Source: Candidatus Woesearchaeota archaeon
GTDB taxonomy: Archaea; Nanobdellota; Nanobdellia; SCGC-AAA011-G17; JACPNG01
Length of the DNA stretch: 7,424 nt
Direction: 5' to 3'
Assembly (NCBI GenBank): GCA_017609845.1
Contig: JAFCDD010000022.1
Span: 1-7,424 of the forward strand
A program made the position numbers and the translations under genes. The notes under the pieces are model-generated. The model saw nothing but the letters and a program-made list of their open reading frames with translations. It did no database searches and was not told the DNA's origin. Shown in pieces: positions 1 to 6,093 of the stretch (its first letter is position 1; each line of letters opens with the position of its first letter).

Positions 1-21
1 ATTAATATGTTCTGTTCTTTT

Positions 22-116
22 AACATTTAATAGTCATTATTTTGCATATGTAACTACCCAGTCAAAAAACATAATGATTATTATATAGAACTATTATTTA
101 AATGTTATCTTTTTTT
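22..116 (+). terminator. Inverted repeat followed by T7: possible terminator or structured RNA end
   Basis: AACATTTAATAGT (22-34) is mirrored by ACTATTATTTAAATGTT (90-106), which matches its reverse complement apart from a 4-base insertion. Just inside, TCATTAT (34-40) pairs with ATAATGA (71-77). A run of seven T (110-116) follows the outer arm at once. Archaeal termination relies mainly on T runs, so this could end a gene lying left of the window or the RNA of an unseen small gene. The pairing is AT-rich and could partly be compositional. Confidence 0.35.
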
Positions 117-208
117 GTGCAATAATTAAAGTCAGCAATTGAAATTATTTGCTTCAAAATATTCTTGTTTAAAATTTTGTTTTGTGGGAATTGACAAGAC
201 AGGCAGTA

Positions 209-283
209 TCAACTTAAATGTATTTTATAGGTTTTACTTAAAAACAATTTACAAATCGGAATGATTTTGCTCACTTAAGTTGA
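209..283. repeat. 9-base inverted repeat upstream of the first promoter
   Basis: TCAACTTAA at 209-217 is the exact reverse complement of TTAAGTTGA at 275-283. The right half contains the 8-base palindrome ACTTAAGT (273-280) and ends about 20 bases before the TATA box. This position would suit an upstream activator or repressor site. The role is inference; only the repeat itself is seen. Confidence 0.35.
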
Positions 284-304
284 CAGCACCGGTAAAACAA
301 TACA

Positions 305-314
305 TTTATAAATA
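305..314 (+). promoter_or_regulatory. TATA box for the 336 gene (leaderless geometry)
   Basis: TTTATAAATA is centred about 26 bases before the ATG at 336, the distance expected between an archaeal TATA box and the start site. The preceding bases (GGTAAAACA) contain an A-rich stretch that could serve as a TFB-recognition element. Transcription would begin at or next to the start codon, and no ribosome site precedes it, so the mRNA is probably leaderless. Confidence 0.6.
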
Positions 315-335
315 AGTTATGCTTAGAATAAAATA

Positions 336-695
336 ATGGGTTCTGAAAAAGAGGAATTGGATTTTGAAAAAAAAGGTGTGGTGGATAGGTTTCAAATGCT
401 TCCTAAAAGAAGGCTTTCTGAGGTTGAAAAACAGTTAATATTTATTCTTATTGAAAAATCAAAGATTCAAAGGGAACGCTCTATGGCTCTTCTCAATAAG
501 GGGTTCTTGATTTTCATTACATTCATAATAATTACTTATTTAAGCAAATCCAACAACCTATTGCCCCAAATTTATATCAGTATCCTCTTTATTTTCGGCA
601 TAATTGTATTGATTGCAGTTGTTGTGACTTATCAAAGTGTGCTATCCAAGGAGGAGAAAACTTTGGATAACCTCTTAAATAATTTTTTAAAATAA
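336..695 (+). CDS. Small two-helix membrane protein paired with a KaiC-like ATPase
   Basis: I do not recognise a named family. The 119-residue protein has a charged cytoplasmic-type N-terminal half (about residues 1-55, rich in Lys, Glu and Arg), a first membrane segment at about 56-70, a short polar turn (KSNN), a second membrane segment at about 79-99 and a charged tail. No signal peptide is evident. Because positive charges flank the outer ends of both helices, both termini probably lie in the cytoplasm. The ATG fits a leaderless start from the TATA box at 305-314. The stop codon lies 1 nt before the KaiC-like gene, which has no good ribosome site of its own, so the two are probably transcribed together and translationally coupled. 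A membrane anchor or receptor partner for the ATPase is the natural guess. Existence of the gene is well supported; the role is inference. Confidence 0.75.
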   Translation: MGSEKEELDFEKKGVVDRFQMLPKRRLSEVEKQLIFILIEKSKIQRERSMALLNKGFLIFITFIIITYLSKSNNLLPQIYISILFIFGIIVLIAVVVTYQSVLSKEEKTLDNLLNNFLK

Positions 696-696
696 A

Positions 697-1389
697 ATGG
701 TAGAAAGAGTAAAGACAGGAATACCTGGATTAAATAAGCTTATGCAGGGGGGATTAGTCAAAAACTCAGTAATCCTTCTTTCAGGGGGAACAGGTACAGG
801 AAAGACAATTTTTGGTTTACAATTCTTATTCAATGGAGCAAAGGATTTTAATGAAAAAGGGATATACCTATCATTAGAGGAATCAGAAGAGGGCCTTAAA
901 GCAGATGTTGAAGACATGGGTCTTGATTTCAATGAAGTATCTAAAAAGGTCAAATTTATTTACATGCCCCCCTATGGTACAACCAACTTCTTATCCCCAC
1001 TTAAAGACCAGATAGAAAAATTCAAGCCAAAGAGGGTTGTTATTGATTCTTTGACAGCACTCGTCATGCCACTGGAAGATAACTTTGAAAGGAAGAAAGA
1101 GATTTTCAATCTTATTAAAATCCTAAAGAGATTGAACTGCACAGCAATACTCACATCAGAGGTACCAAGTGAGAGCAATATTAGTTCTGATTCTACTGGA
1201 AGATTTTCAAAGTTTGGTATAGAGGAGTTCTTATGTGATAGTGTCATAGTCTTACATTATGCTGGAATAGGTGGTGAATCAGACAGGGCAATAAGGGTTG
1301 TAAAGATGAGGCAAACAAACCATGTTAGAGGACCTGTTTCAATGGCTATTGGAAAATTAGGAATAAGTGTTCTAAAAACAAAGTATTAA
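697..1389 (+). CDS. Single-domain KaiC-like RecA-fold ATPase
   Basis: The 230-residue protein begins with the typical KaiC-family opening (VKTGIPGLNKLMQGGL). It has a Walker A motif GGTGTGKT at residues 30-37, an acidic pair E61-E62 in SLEES (the usual position of the catalytic glutamates), a Walker B VVIDSL at 114-119 with D117, and a late RVVKMRQTNH stretch at 200-209, typical of the family near the subunit interface. It has one RecA domain only, unlike the two-domain cyanobacterial clock protein, and no KaiA or KaiB is present. In archaea such proteins have been proposed as signal-transduction hubs. It starts 1 nt after the small membrane protein, so coupling is likely. Related possibilities are other archaeal RecA-fold switch ATPases (GvpD- or FlaH-like), but the motifs fit the general KaiC-like group best. 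Confidence 0.9.
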   Translation: MVERVKTGIPGLNKLMQGGLVKNSVILLSGGTGTGKTIFGLQFLFNGAKDFNEKGIYLSLEESEEGLKADVEDMGLDFNEVSKKVKFIYMPPYGTTNFLSPLKDQIEKFKPKRVVIDSLTALVMPLEDNFERKKEIFNLIKILKRLNCTAILTSEVPSESNISSDSTGRFSKFGIEEFLCDSVIVLHYAGIGGESDRAIRVVKMRQTNHVRGPVSMAIGKLGISVLKTKY

Positions 1390-1506
1390 AATTCAAGTTT
1401 TATTATTTAGAATTTGTTATTCTGTAATATCTTTCTTAAATCTTTAATATGTTGTAAAAAAATGTGAAGATTAATTAAAACATATTGGAAAAAATAAAGA
1501 AAATTT

Positions 1507-1514
1507 TTTATATA
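1507..1514 (+). promoter_or_regulatory. TATA box for the V4R-FIST-LuxE-LuxC run
   Basis: TTTATATA within a T-rich stretch is centred about 25-26 bases before the ATG at 1536, again matching leaderless archaeal geometry. It lies in the 146-base gap after the KaiC-like gene, so the downstream run can be transcribed independently. The gap also has several short T-rich stretches (about 1397-1440) that could end the upstream transcript, though none is strong. Confidence 0.5.
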
Positions 1515-1535
1515 ATCATATTTAAGAGTGGTAAT

Positions 1536-2006
1536 ATGCTCTCCACATTTTTGAAAAAATTGCTTTTTGTAAGGCAATTTTTCATGACAGACGGAAAAAT
1601 AGAAATACTTGGAAAAAGACAGGTGATGCTACCAAAAGAGGTTGTATCTGAGTTAGAGAGAGTTAGCCCAAAAATAGAGTATAAATCCCTAAAAAAAATT
1701 TTTAGGGAAGGTGTTAAGGATTATGCAAAAAAAATTGGAAGTGGGGAAGAAGGAATGTTCAAAAATGTAACTGATATTTTTGAAACATTTGGATTGGGAA
1801 GGATGGAAGTAGTGAAGAATGACAACAAAAAGAAGATGTGCGTCATAAAGGTTTATGATTGCCCCCTTATAAATGGGATAGGCAAATCACAAATACTTAC
1901 GGCAGCAATGTCAGGAATGTTTTCATTTTTGTTTAATAAAGATGTTGATGCAAAGCAACTAACACCTAAGCAAGAGTTTGATTATTGCGAGTTTGTTATA
2001 AAATAA
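1536..2006 (+). CDS. V4R-like (4-vinyl reductase domain) small-molecule-binding protein
   Basis: The 156-residue protein has an N-terminal segment ending in FFMTDGKIEILGKRQVMLP and then a domain resembling V4R. Its C-terminal part carries the family-like pattern C109-P-L-I-x-G, a helix rich in small residues, a FNKDVDAKQ strand and a final DYCEF with C151. V4R domains bind small molecules: they sense aromatic compounds in PoxR/DmpR-type regulators and also occur in bacteriochlorophyll biosynthesis and methanogen proteins. No DNA-binding or catalytic domain is attached. The ATG at 1536 is chosen because a TATA box sits about 26 bases before it. An upstream in-frame TTG (1485) would place that TATA box inside the gene, and a later ATG (1584) would remove the conserved-looking lead-in. 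It ends 17 bases before the FIST gene. The assignment is by motif pattern and moderately sure. Confidence 0.65.
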   Translation: MLSTFLKKLLFVRQFFMTDGKIEILGKRQVMLPKEVVSELERVSPKIEYKSLKKIFREGVKDYAKKIGSGEEGMFKNVTDIFETFGLGRMEVVKNDNKKKMCVIKVYDCPLINGIGKSQILTAAMSGMFSFLFNKDVDAKQLTPKQEFDYCEFVIK

Positions 2007-2010
2007 AAAA

Positions 2011-2019
2011 GAGGCGAGG
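2011..2019 (+). promoter_or_regulatory. Ribosome binding site that decides the FIST start
   Basis: GAGGCGAGG lies 4 bases before the ATG at 2024. An in-frame TTG at 1985 would extend the protein by 13 residues inside the end of the V4R gene but has no ribosome site, so 2024 is preferred. Confidence 0.7.
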
Positions 2020-2023
2020 CAAA

Positions 2024-3403
2024 ATGGAAAAAAAGAATGTTTATGCTGGAACAGGGATAAGCCGGGATGATGATCCCTACAAAGCAGGAAAGGAAGCTGT
2101 TGAGATGGCAATAGAAAAAGCAGACAAATCTCCTGAATTTGGTGTTGTGTTTTGCTCTGGCGGAAAATACGGAAATAATAATAAAAGAATAAAAAAGCTT
2201 GTTGATGGCGCCCATGATGCTTTCATGGCTGCAAACAAGAACTGCAAATGGATTGGCTGCACAACTGCAGGTGAAATAAGCAATTATGGGTTCACAACAG
2301 ATTCTTGTGTTGCTATGATTATTAATTCTCAATATATTCATTTTGGTGTAGGTGTTGGAAAAAACATAAACCTTCGGCCTAAGGAAGCTGGCCAGAAAGC
2401 TATTAAAGAGGCTCTTAAGAATATGAAAACAGATAAATACATTGAGCCATATGTAAGATACCTTGCAGAAAAAAAATTGCCTAATTCAGAATTAATCCAG
2501 ATGAGGCCATATTCAGTTATGATGCTAAACACAGGCTTCACAGCAAAAAAAAGAGGGAATGAAGATGATATTATTGAGGGAATAGTAAATATTATAGGTT
2601 ATCGGGTTCCCATTATTGGAGGCAGTTCTGGAGATGATTTTAACTTAAAGAAGACTTATTCTTTTCTTAATGGCTCAGTTTATGAAGACAGTGTTGTCTG
2701 CACAATCATCAGCAGCAGCATAAAAATAGGCAGTTATGTTAGCCATGGGTATGTCCCGACTGAAAAATCTGTTTTTATTAATAAAGCAAAAGATTATATA
2801 GTTTATGAAATGGATAAAAAAAATGCTTTTGATTGTTATTCTGAGGTTATTGGAAAAACTAAAAAGAGTATATGGCCCAAAACAATGAAACTCCAAAAAT
2901 TAGGAAGTATTTCTACAACGTTTATGTCTTTTGCAAAAAAAATTGGAATAGATGTTATGAAATTATCTCCAGTGATAGGACTTAACTGCAATTCCCCTCT
3001 GGCCCTAGTTGAATATAAACCATATATAAAAGGAAGATTCTGGATTAAGGCAATAGATTCTGTTATTGACAATAAATATTTGAGGTTTACTGAAAAGGTC
3101 CCCCAAGGAAATGTCTTATATATTATGAAAACTAATAAGGAAAAATCTTTGAAGGCAGGACCTGAATCTGTAAAAGGGAGCTTGAAACAAGTGGGCAATG
3201 ATGCTTCATTTTCACTGATTTTTGACTGTGCACTTCACAGATGGTTCATAGGAAAACATGCTGCAAAAAGTGTTGAATTAATTAAAAAGAACCTGAAAAA
3301 CATTCCTTTTGTAGGATTCTTTGGATATGGCGAAATATTAGATGGCAAGCATACCCTTAGTGTTGTTTCAATGGTTGCAAGTAAAAAATTAATAAGCGGA
3401 TAA
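2024..3403 (+). CDS. FIST domain (FIST_N plus FIST_C) sensory protein
   Basis: This 459-residue protein carries both halves of the FIST sensor module. FIST_N covers about residues 5-240, with GCTTAGEIS at 78-86 (its most recognisable motif) and GGSSGDDF at 199-206. FIST_C covers about 250-455, with FDCALHRWFIG at 400-410 and PFVGFFGYGEI at 428-438. FIST domains are predicted to bind small ligands, possibly amino acids or related compounds, and are often fused to signalling output domains. Here none is fused, so output would need a partner. The chain is longer than a minimal FIST protein; the likely extra pieces are about 136-165 and a Lys- and Ser-rich stretch at about 279-315. No signal peptide or membrane helix is seen, so it is cytoplasmic. 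It follows the V4R gene closely and precedes luxE by 63 bases with no clear promoter, which suggests a shared transcript. Confidence 0.88.
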   Translation: MEKKNVYAGTGISRDDDPYKAGKEAVEMAIEKADKSPEFGVVFCSGGKYGNNNKRIKKLVDGAHDAFMAANKNCKWIGCTTAGEISNYGFTTDSCVAMIINSQYIHFGVGVGKNINLRPKEAGQKAIKEALKNMKTDKYIEPYVRYLAEKKLPNSELIQMRPYSVMMLNTGFTAKKRGNEDDIIEGIVNIIGYRVPIIGGSSGDDFNLKKTYSFLNGSVYEDSVVCTIISSSIKIGSYVSHGYVPTEKSVFINKAKDYIVYEMDKKNAFDCYSEVIGKTKKSIWPKTMKLQKLGSISTTFMSFAKKIGIDVMKLSPVIGLNCNSPLALVEYKPYIKGRFWIKAIDSVIDNKYLRFTEKVPQGNVLYIMKTNKEKSLKAGPESVKGSLKQVGNDASFSLIFDCALHRWFIGKHAAKSVELIKKNLKNIPFVGFFGYGEILDGKHTLSVVSMVASKKLISG

Positions 3404-3451
3404 ATATCATTTTCAAAGAGATAAAAAAAGAGGTGAAAAACAGAGAAAGCT

Positions 3452-3463
3452 ATGGAGGAGTAA
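3452..3463 (+). other. Three-codon mini-ORF overlapping the luxE ribosome site
   Basis: ATGGAGGAGTAA (Met-Glu-Glu-stop) sits in the spacer before luxE, about 15 bases after GAGGTGA (3430-3436). Its own GGAGGAG (3454-3460) is the ribosome site for the ATG at 3467. Translating it could alter access to that site, but it may simply be a chance ATG beside a ribosome site. Confidence 0.25.
3454..3460 (+). promoter_or_regulatory. Ribosome binding site of the luxE homolog
   Basis: GGAGGAG lies 6 bases before the ATG at 3467, the strongest ribosome site in the window. A second candidate, GAGGTGA (3430-3436), is too far upstream for this ATG. Confidence 0.7.
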
Positions 3464-3466
3464 AAA

Positions 3467-4648
3467 ATGAAAAATTTAATGAATTATGAAAGTATAGAAA
3501 AAATTTTGGGTTCTGAAGACCCATTCAACATAGAGCCCTCAATCTCTAGAGAGTTAAGGTTTAAGTCCTTAAAAGCAAGTTTTGAGCACCATTACCTTAA
3601 CAATAAGGTTTATAAGGGTTTTTGTGAGTTAGCAAATGTTTCACCAGCAGATATTAAGAATTATGAAGATTTAGTCTTAATTCCTCTTGTTCCCTCTGAT
3701 TTTTTTAGGGATGTGTCAGCAACAGGCCGCCATGAAGATTTAGTGCATATATCAAGTGTTCCTGATGAGCAAATAGCCAGATATTTTACAACAAGTGGGA
3801 CTGGGGGGCAACCAAGCATTTATCCTTATGATGGAAGAAGTCTTGGAACAATAAACAGGTCAAATGTAATTATTTTTAAAAAGATATGTGACCTCAAACC
3901 AGATGATTACATGTTATTTTTAACTCCTTCCCCAGATAAAGCTGATACAGGGATGGTTCAAGGAATGTACTTGACAATGAAAGGGATTCTTAAAGATATT
4001 GATTCTCAATTAGATTTTGCTGTCCAAAATAAGGTTTTAGATCCTAAGTCTATTGTTAATAAACTGACAAAAGTTAAGGACAGAACAAGGCACCTTTACG
4101 GACCGCCATATGCTTATAACCAACTATGCGATCAGATGTCTAATCTTGGATTGAAAATGGGGCTTGACCCTGACAGCAAAGCAATTACCTCAGGTGGTTG
4201 GAAATCATTTAAGGATGAAGCAATCAACCCTTCAGAACTGAGAAAAAAAATCCAAGAGGCATTTGGTATTGCTCCGCAGGAAATTAGAGATGGCCTTGGA
4301 TTAACAGATATAATGTCCATTTTGTTAGAATGCCAATATGGAAATAAACACGTTCCCCCATGGATGGAGGTTTCTATAAGGGATTTAAATGATCCTAGTT
4401 GGAAGACAGAGGTTGCTCCTGGAAAGGACGGTTTAATAGCATTTTTAGACCCATTAATAGCATCCTTCCCAGCATATATTGTTACTGGGGATGTAGGAAA
4501 GCTGATTATTAGTCAAGATGAAAAGTGCAGCTGTGGTAGATATGGTGCAACTATTGAATATGTTCGAAGAGCAGGTGACCCTAGGGGATGTGCTCTCAGA
4601 CAGGAACAACTTATGAGTGAGGTTGAATCAAAGAGAAAAACTAAATAA
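3467..4648 (+). CDS. LuxE-family acyl-protein synthetase (ATP-dependent acid activation)
   Basis: LuxE enzymes activate a carboxylic acid with ATP to an acyl-adenylate, hold the acyl group on a cysteine and pass it to LuxC for reduction. This 393-residue protein is near the usual LuxE length (about 370-380). Visible motifs are TTSGTGGQPS at 108-117 (the phosphate-binding loop of adenylating enzymes), ITSGGWK at 240-246, RDGLGLTDI at 274-282 in the place of the acyl-AMP-forming Y/G-x-T-E motif, CSCGRYG at 354-360 and RGCAL at 374-377. Cys375, 18 residues from the end, is the best candidate for the acyl-carrying cysteine, since bacterial LuxE is acylated on a Cys near its C-terminus. Cys354 and Cys356 are alternatives. 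The gene is followed 41 bases later by luxC with no obvious promoter. A LuxD thioesterase is absent, so the substrate should be a free acid from elsewhere. A phenylacetate-CoA-ligase-like role is possible but fits less well. Confidence 0.88.
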   Translation: MKNLMNYESIEKILGSEDPFNIEPSISRELRFKSLKASFEHHYLNNKVYKGFCELANVSPADIKNYEDLVLIPLVPSDFFRDVSATGRHEDLVHISSVPDEQIARYFTTSGTGGQPSIYPYDGRSLGTINRSNVIIFKKICDLKPDDYMLFLTPSPDKADTGMVQGMYLTMKGILKDIDSQLDFAVQNKVLDPKSIVNKLTKVKDRTRHLYGPPYAYNQLCDQMSNLGLKMGLDPDSKAITSGGWKSFKDEAINPSELRKKIQEAFGIAPQEIRDGLGLTDIMSILLECQYGNKHVPPWMEVSIRDLNDPSWKTEVAPGKDGLIAFLDPLIASFPAYIVTGDVGKLIISQDEKCSCGRYGATIEYVRRAGDPRGCALRQEQLMSEVESKRKTK

Positions 4649-4672
4649 TTTTTATTTATTTGGTTATATTTT

Positions 4673-4680
4673 AGAGGGGT
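4673..4680 (+). promoter_or_regulatory. Ribosome binding site of the luxC homolog
   Basis: AGAGGGGT ends 9 bases before the ATG at 4690 and supports that start. The luxE-luxC gap is T-rich but has no TATA box at leaderless distance, which agrees with cotranscription. Confidence 0.55.
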
Positions 4681-4689
4681 AATCCAAAA

Positions 4690-6021
4690 ATGAAAAGCAA
4701 TACACCTATTAATGGTTATTACATAAATGGCATTTCTGATACTGAAATAGAATTAGAAACTAAACTAATTGAGAATTCTCTGGGAAAAGTCAAAGTCAAA
4801 ATGCCAAAATTAAATTCTGAAACTCTTGAATATGTTTTAAGCAATTTAAGGCTGTCCAAAGAGGGTTTAGCAGCCAAAACAGACAAAGAGCTTCTAAACC
4901 TATTTAACACAAACTTGGGATTATGGTTAGATAAGGATTATGGACCCAGAAAATGTGCTCAGGATATTTTACCTATAACCCTCGGATATTCTCCACAAAT
5001 GGTTGAAACTATTCTAAATGGAATATTTAGTATATTAAAAGAGGATTTAAGTGATTTAAAAAAAACATGGAACTCAAAGGAGCTTTCAGTTGTAACATAT
5101 CCTGATATCCCAGGGCCCCAAGTAATTACAGTATTACACTCATTGTTTAATAGAACACCTATATTTTGCAAATCCCCCCATGGGGAACCAGTTTTTAGTG
5201 CTCTATACGCCAAGTCATTAGAAGATGTTGACAAACAACTAGCAAAATCAGTATCAGCAGTTCCTTGGGAAGGAGGTGATAAGGAGAACGCAGGTCTTGA
5301 AAAAATTCTTTATAGTGGGCTTGGAAAGAAGGATGCAGTAGTTGTATTTGGTTCATCTAAGACTGCTTCAAAAATTGATTCTCTAAAAAACAAGGATTCA
5401 GAATTGATTCAATATAGCAAAGGGATAGGAATTATTATTATTGGGAAAGAATATTTGTCAAAAGAAAATATTGACACTGCAGCCAGTAACTGTGCATTTA
5501 ATATATCTATGTACAATAGAAATGCTTGCTTCTCCCCACAGGGGATTTTAGCAGAAAGAGGGGGAGAATTTGCTCCAGAAGATTTCGCAAGATTGTTAGG
5601 TGTTAAAATGACCCAGGTTGCTCAGCGTATATTGCCTGTGGGTGATTTTTCTGGAGATGATTATGCAAGATTTGCACAAACTCACAGATCTGCGGAATTA
5701 AAGAGGATATCTGGTTTTGTGGATTATTTCTTTGTGACTGATGAGAACAAAAAAGCTGTTGGGGGGGTAATATACCAAAAGAAAGGAAATTTTGAGTTAC
5801 CCAGGGGTGGACAGAGAGTTGTAACTGTTACTCCATTCAAAGAAATTAGTGATGTAAAAACAATTCTTTCAGAATACATAGAAAACATACATACAATTGG
5901 ATTAGGAATGGATAATAAAAAGTATGAAAAATATGATTTATTGTTTAAGGAATCAGGAGTAAGGGTAAGTCCCTTAAGTGATATGCTTAAGCTATCAATT
6001 AGGGATTATAAGTTTGTTTAA
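4690..6021 (+). CDS. LuxC-family acyl reductase (aldehyde-forming, NADPH-type)
   Basis: LuxC takes the acyl group from LuxE (or acyl-CoA) onto an active-site cysteine and reduces it to an aldehyde with NADPH; the fold is that of aldehyde dehydrogenases. The 443-residue protein is close to the bacterial LuxC length (about 480). The nucleophile is almost certainly Cys280 in NACFSPQG, the typical LuxC active-site context. KSPHGEP at 161-167 and VVVFGSSKT at 217-224 match the nucleotide-binding half, and LPRGGQRVVTV at 370-380 matches the late conserved block. No signal peptide or membrane helix is present. In bacteria LuxC and LuxE form a complex, and their adjacency here supports the same partnership. 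Chain length and chemistry of the acyl group cannot be read from the sequence. The gene ends 72 bases before the unknown 152-residue protein. Confidence 0.9.
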   Translation: MKSNTPINGYYINGISDTEIELETKLIENSLGKVKVKMPKLNSETLEYVLSNLRLSKEGLAAKTDKELLNLFNTNLGLWLDKDYGPRKCAQDILPITLGYSPQMVETILNGIFSILKEDLSDLKKTWNSKELSVVTYPDIPGPQVITVLHSLFNRTPIFCKSPHGEPVFSALYAKSLEDVDKQLAKSVSAVPWEGGDKENAGLEKILYSGLGKKDAVVVFGSSKTASKIDSLKNKDSELIQYSKGIGIIIIGKEYLSKENIDTAASNCAFNISMYNRNACFSPQGILAERGGEFAPEDFARLLGVKMTQVAQRILPVGDFSGDDYARFAQTHRSAELKRISGFVDYFFVTDENKKAVGGVIYQKKGNFELPRGGQRVVTVTPFKEISDVKTILSEYIENIHTIGLGMDNKKYEKYDLLFKESGVRVSPLSDMLKLSIRDYKFV

Positions 6022-6050
6022 AGTATATATATTAAAATGTAAAAATATAT

Positions 6051-6091
6051 AAAGGAGGATTTTGATTTACATAAGTATAAAAAGTTCCTAA
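6051..6091 (+). promoter_or_regulatory. Displaced ribosome site and short leader ORF before the 152-residue protein
   Basis: AAAGGAGGAT (6051-6060) is a strong Shine-Dalgarno match but too far from the ATG at 6094. Just 3 bases after GGAGG, a TTG at 6062 opens nine codons ending in TAA (6089-6091). Either this is a coupled leader ORF, the gene uses a non-standard start in the upstream open frame, or an indel separates the site from its original start. Confidence 0.35.
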
Positions 6092-6093
6092 AA

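Larger units (their letters stand above)
1..335. other. Non-coding leader region upstream of the first gene
   Basis: I see no convincing gene here; all frames are broken by frequent stops, and the longest open stretch at the left edge (about positions 2-85) is short and AT-driven. The region holds an inverted repeat ending in a T run (22-116), a 9-base inverted repeat (209-217 and 275-283), three copies of ACTTAA (212, 236, 273), two copies of TTGACA (191 and 280) and, at its right end, the promoter of the 336 gene. No tRNA-like or C/D-box RNA pattern was recognised. Confidence 0.6.

Noticed and set aside
191..310. Bacterial sigma-70 style promoters from the two TTGACA copies
   Set aside because: Suitably spaced -10 boxes are poor (TTAAAT at 17 bases, TTTATA at 19), and the archaeal TATA geometry repeats at three genes; a chance AT-rich match is likelier.
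697..1389. A circadian-clock KaiC
   Set aside because: The protein has one RecA domain, not two, and no KaiA or KaiB is nearby; single-domain KaiC-like ATPases are common in archaea.
1485..1535. TTG start at 1485 for the V4R-like gene
   Set aside because: It has no ribosome site, and the best TATA box (1507-1514) would fall inside the gene, whereas the ATG at 1536 has leaderless geometry.
1985..2023. TTG start at 1985 for the FIST gene
   Set aside because: It lies within the end of the V4R gene without a ribosome site; the ATG at 2024 has GAGGCGAGG just before it.
687..3198. Minus-strand open frames opposite the KaiC-like, V4R and FIST genes
   Set aside because: They lie antisense to genes with clear domain motifs, show no family motifs, and have hydrophobic or low-complexity composition typical of shadow frames.
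3467..6021. A bioluminescence (lux) operon
   Set aside because: Only the LuxE and LuxC homologs are present. Luciferase subunits LuxA/LuxB and thioesterase LuxD are not in the window, and LuxC/LuxE homologs occur in non-luminous organisms.
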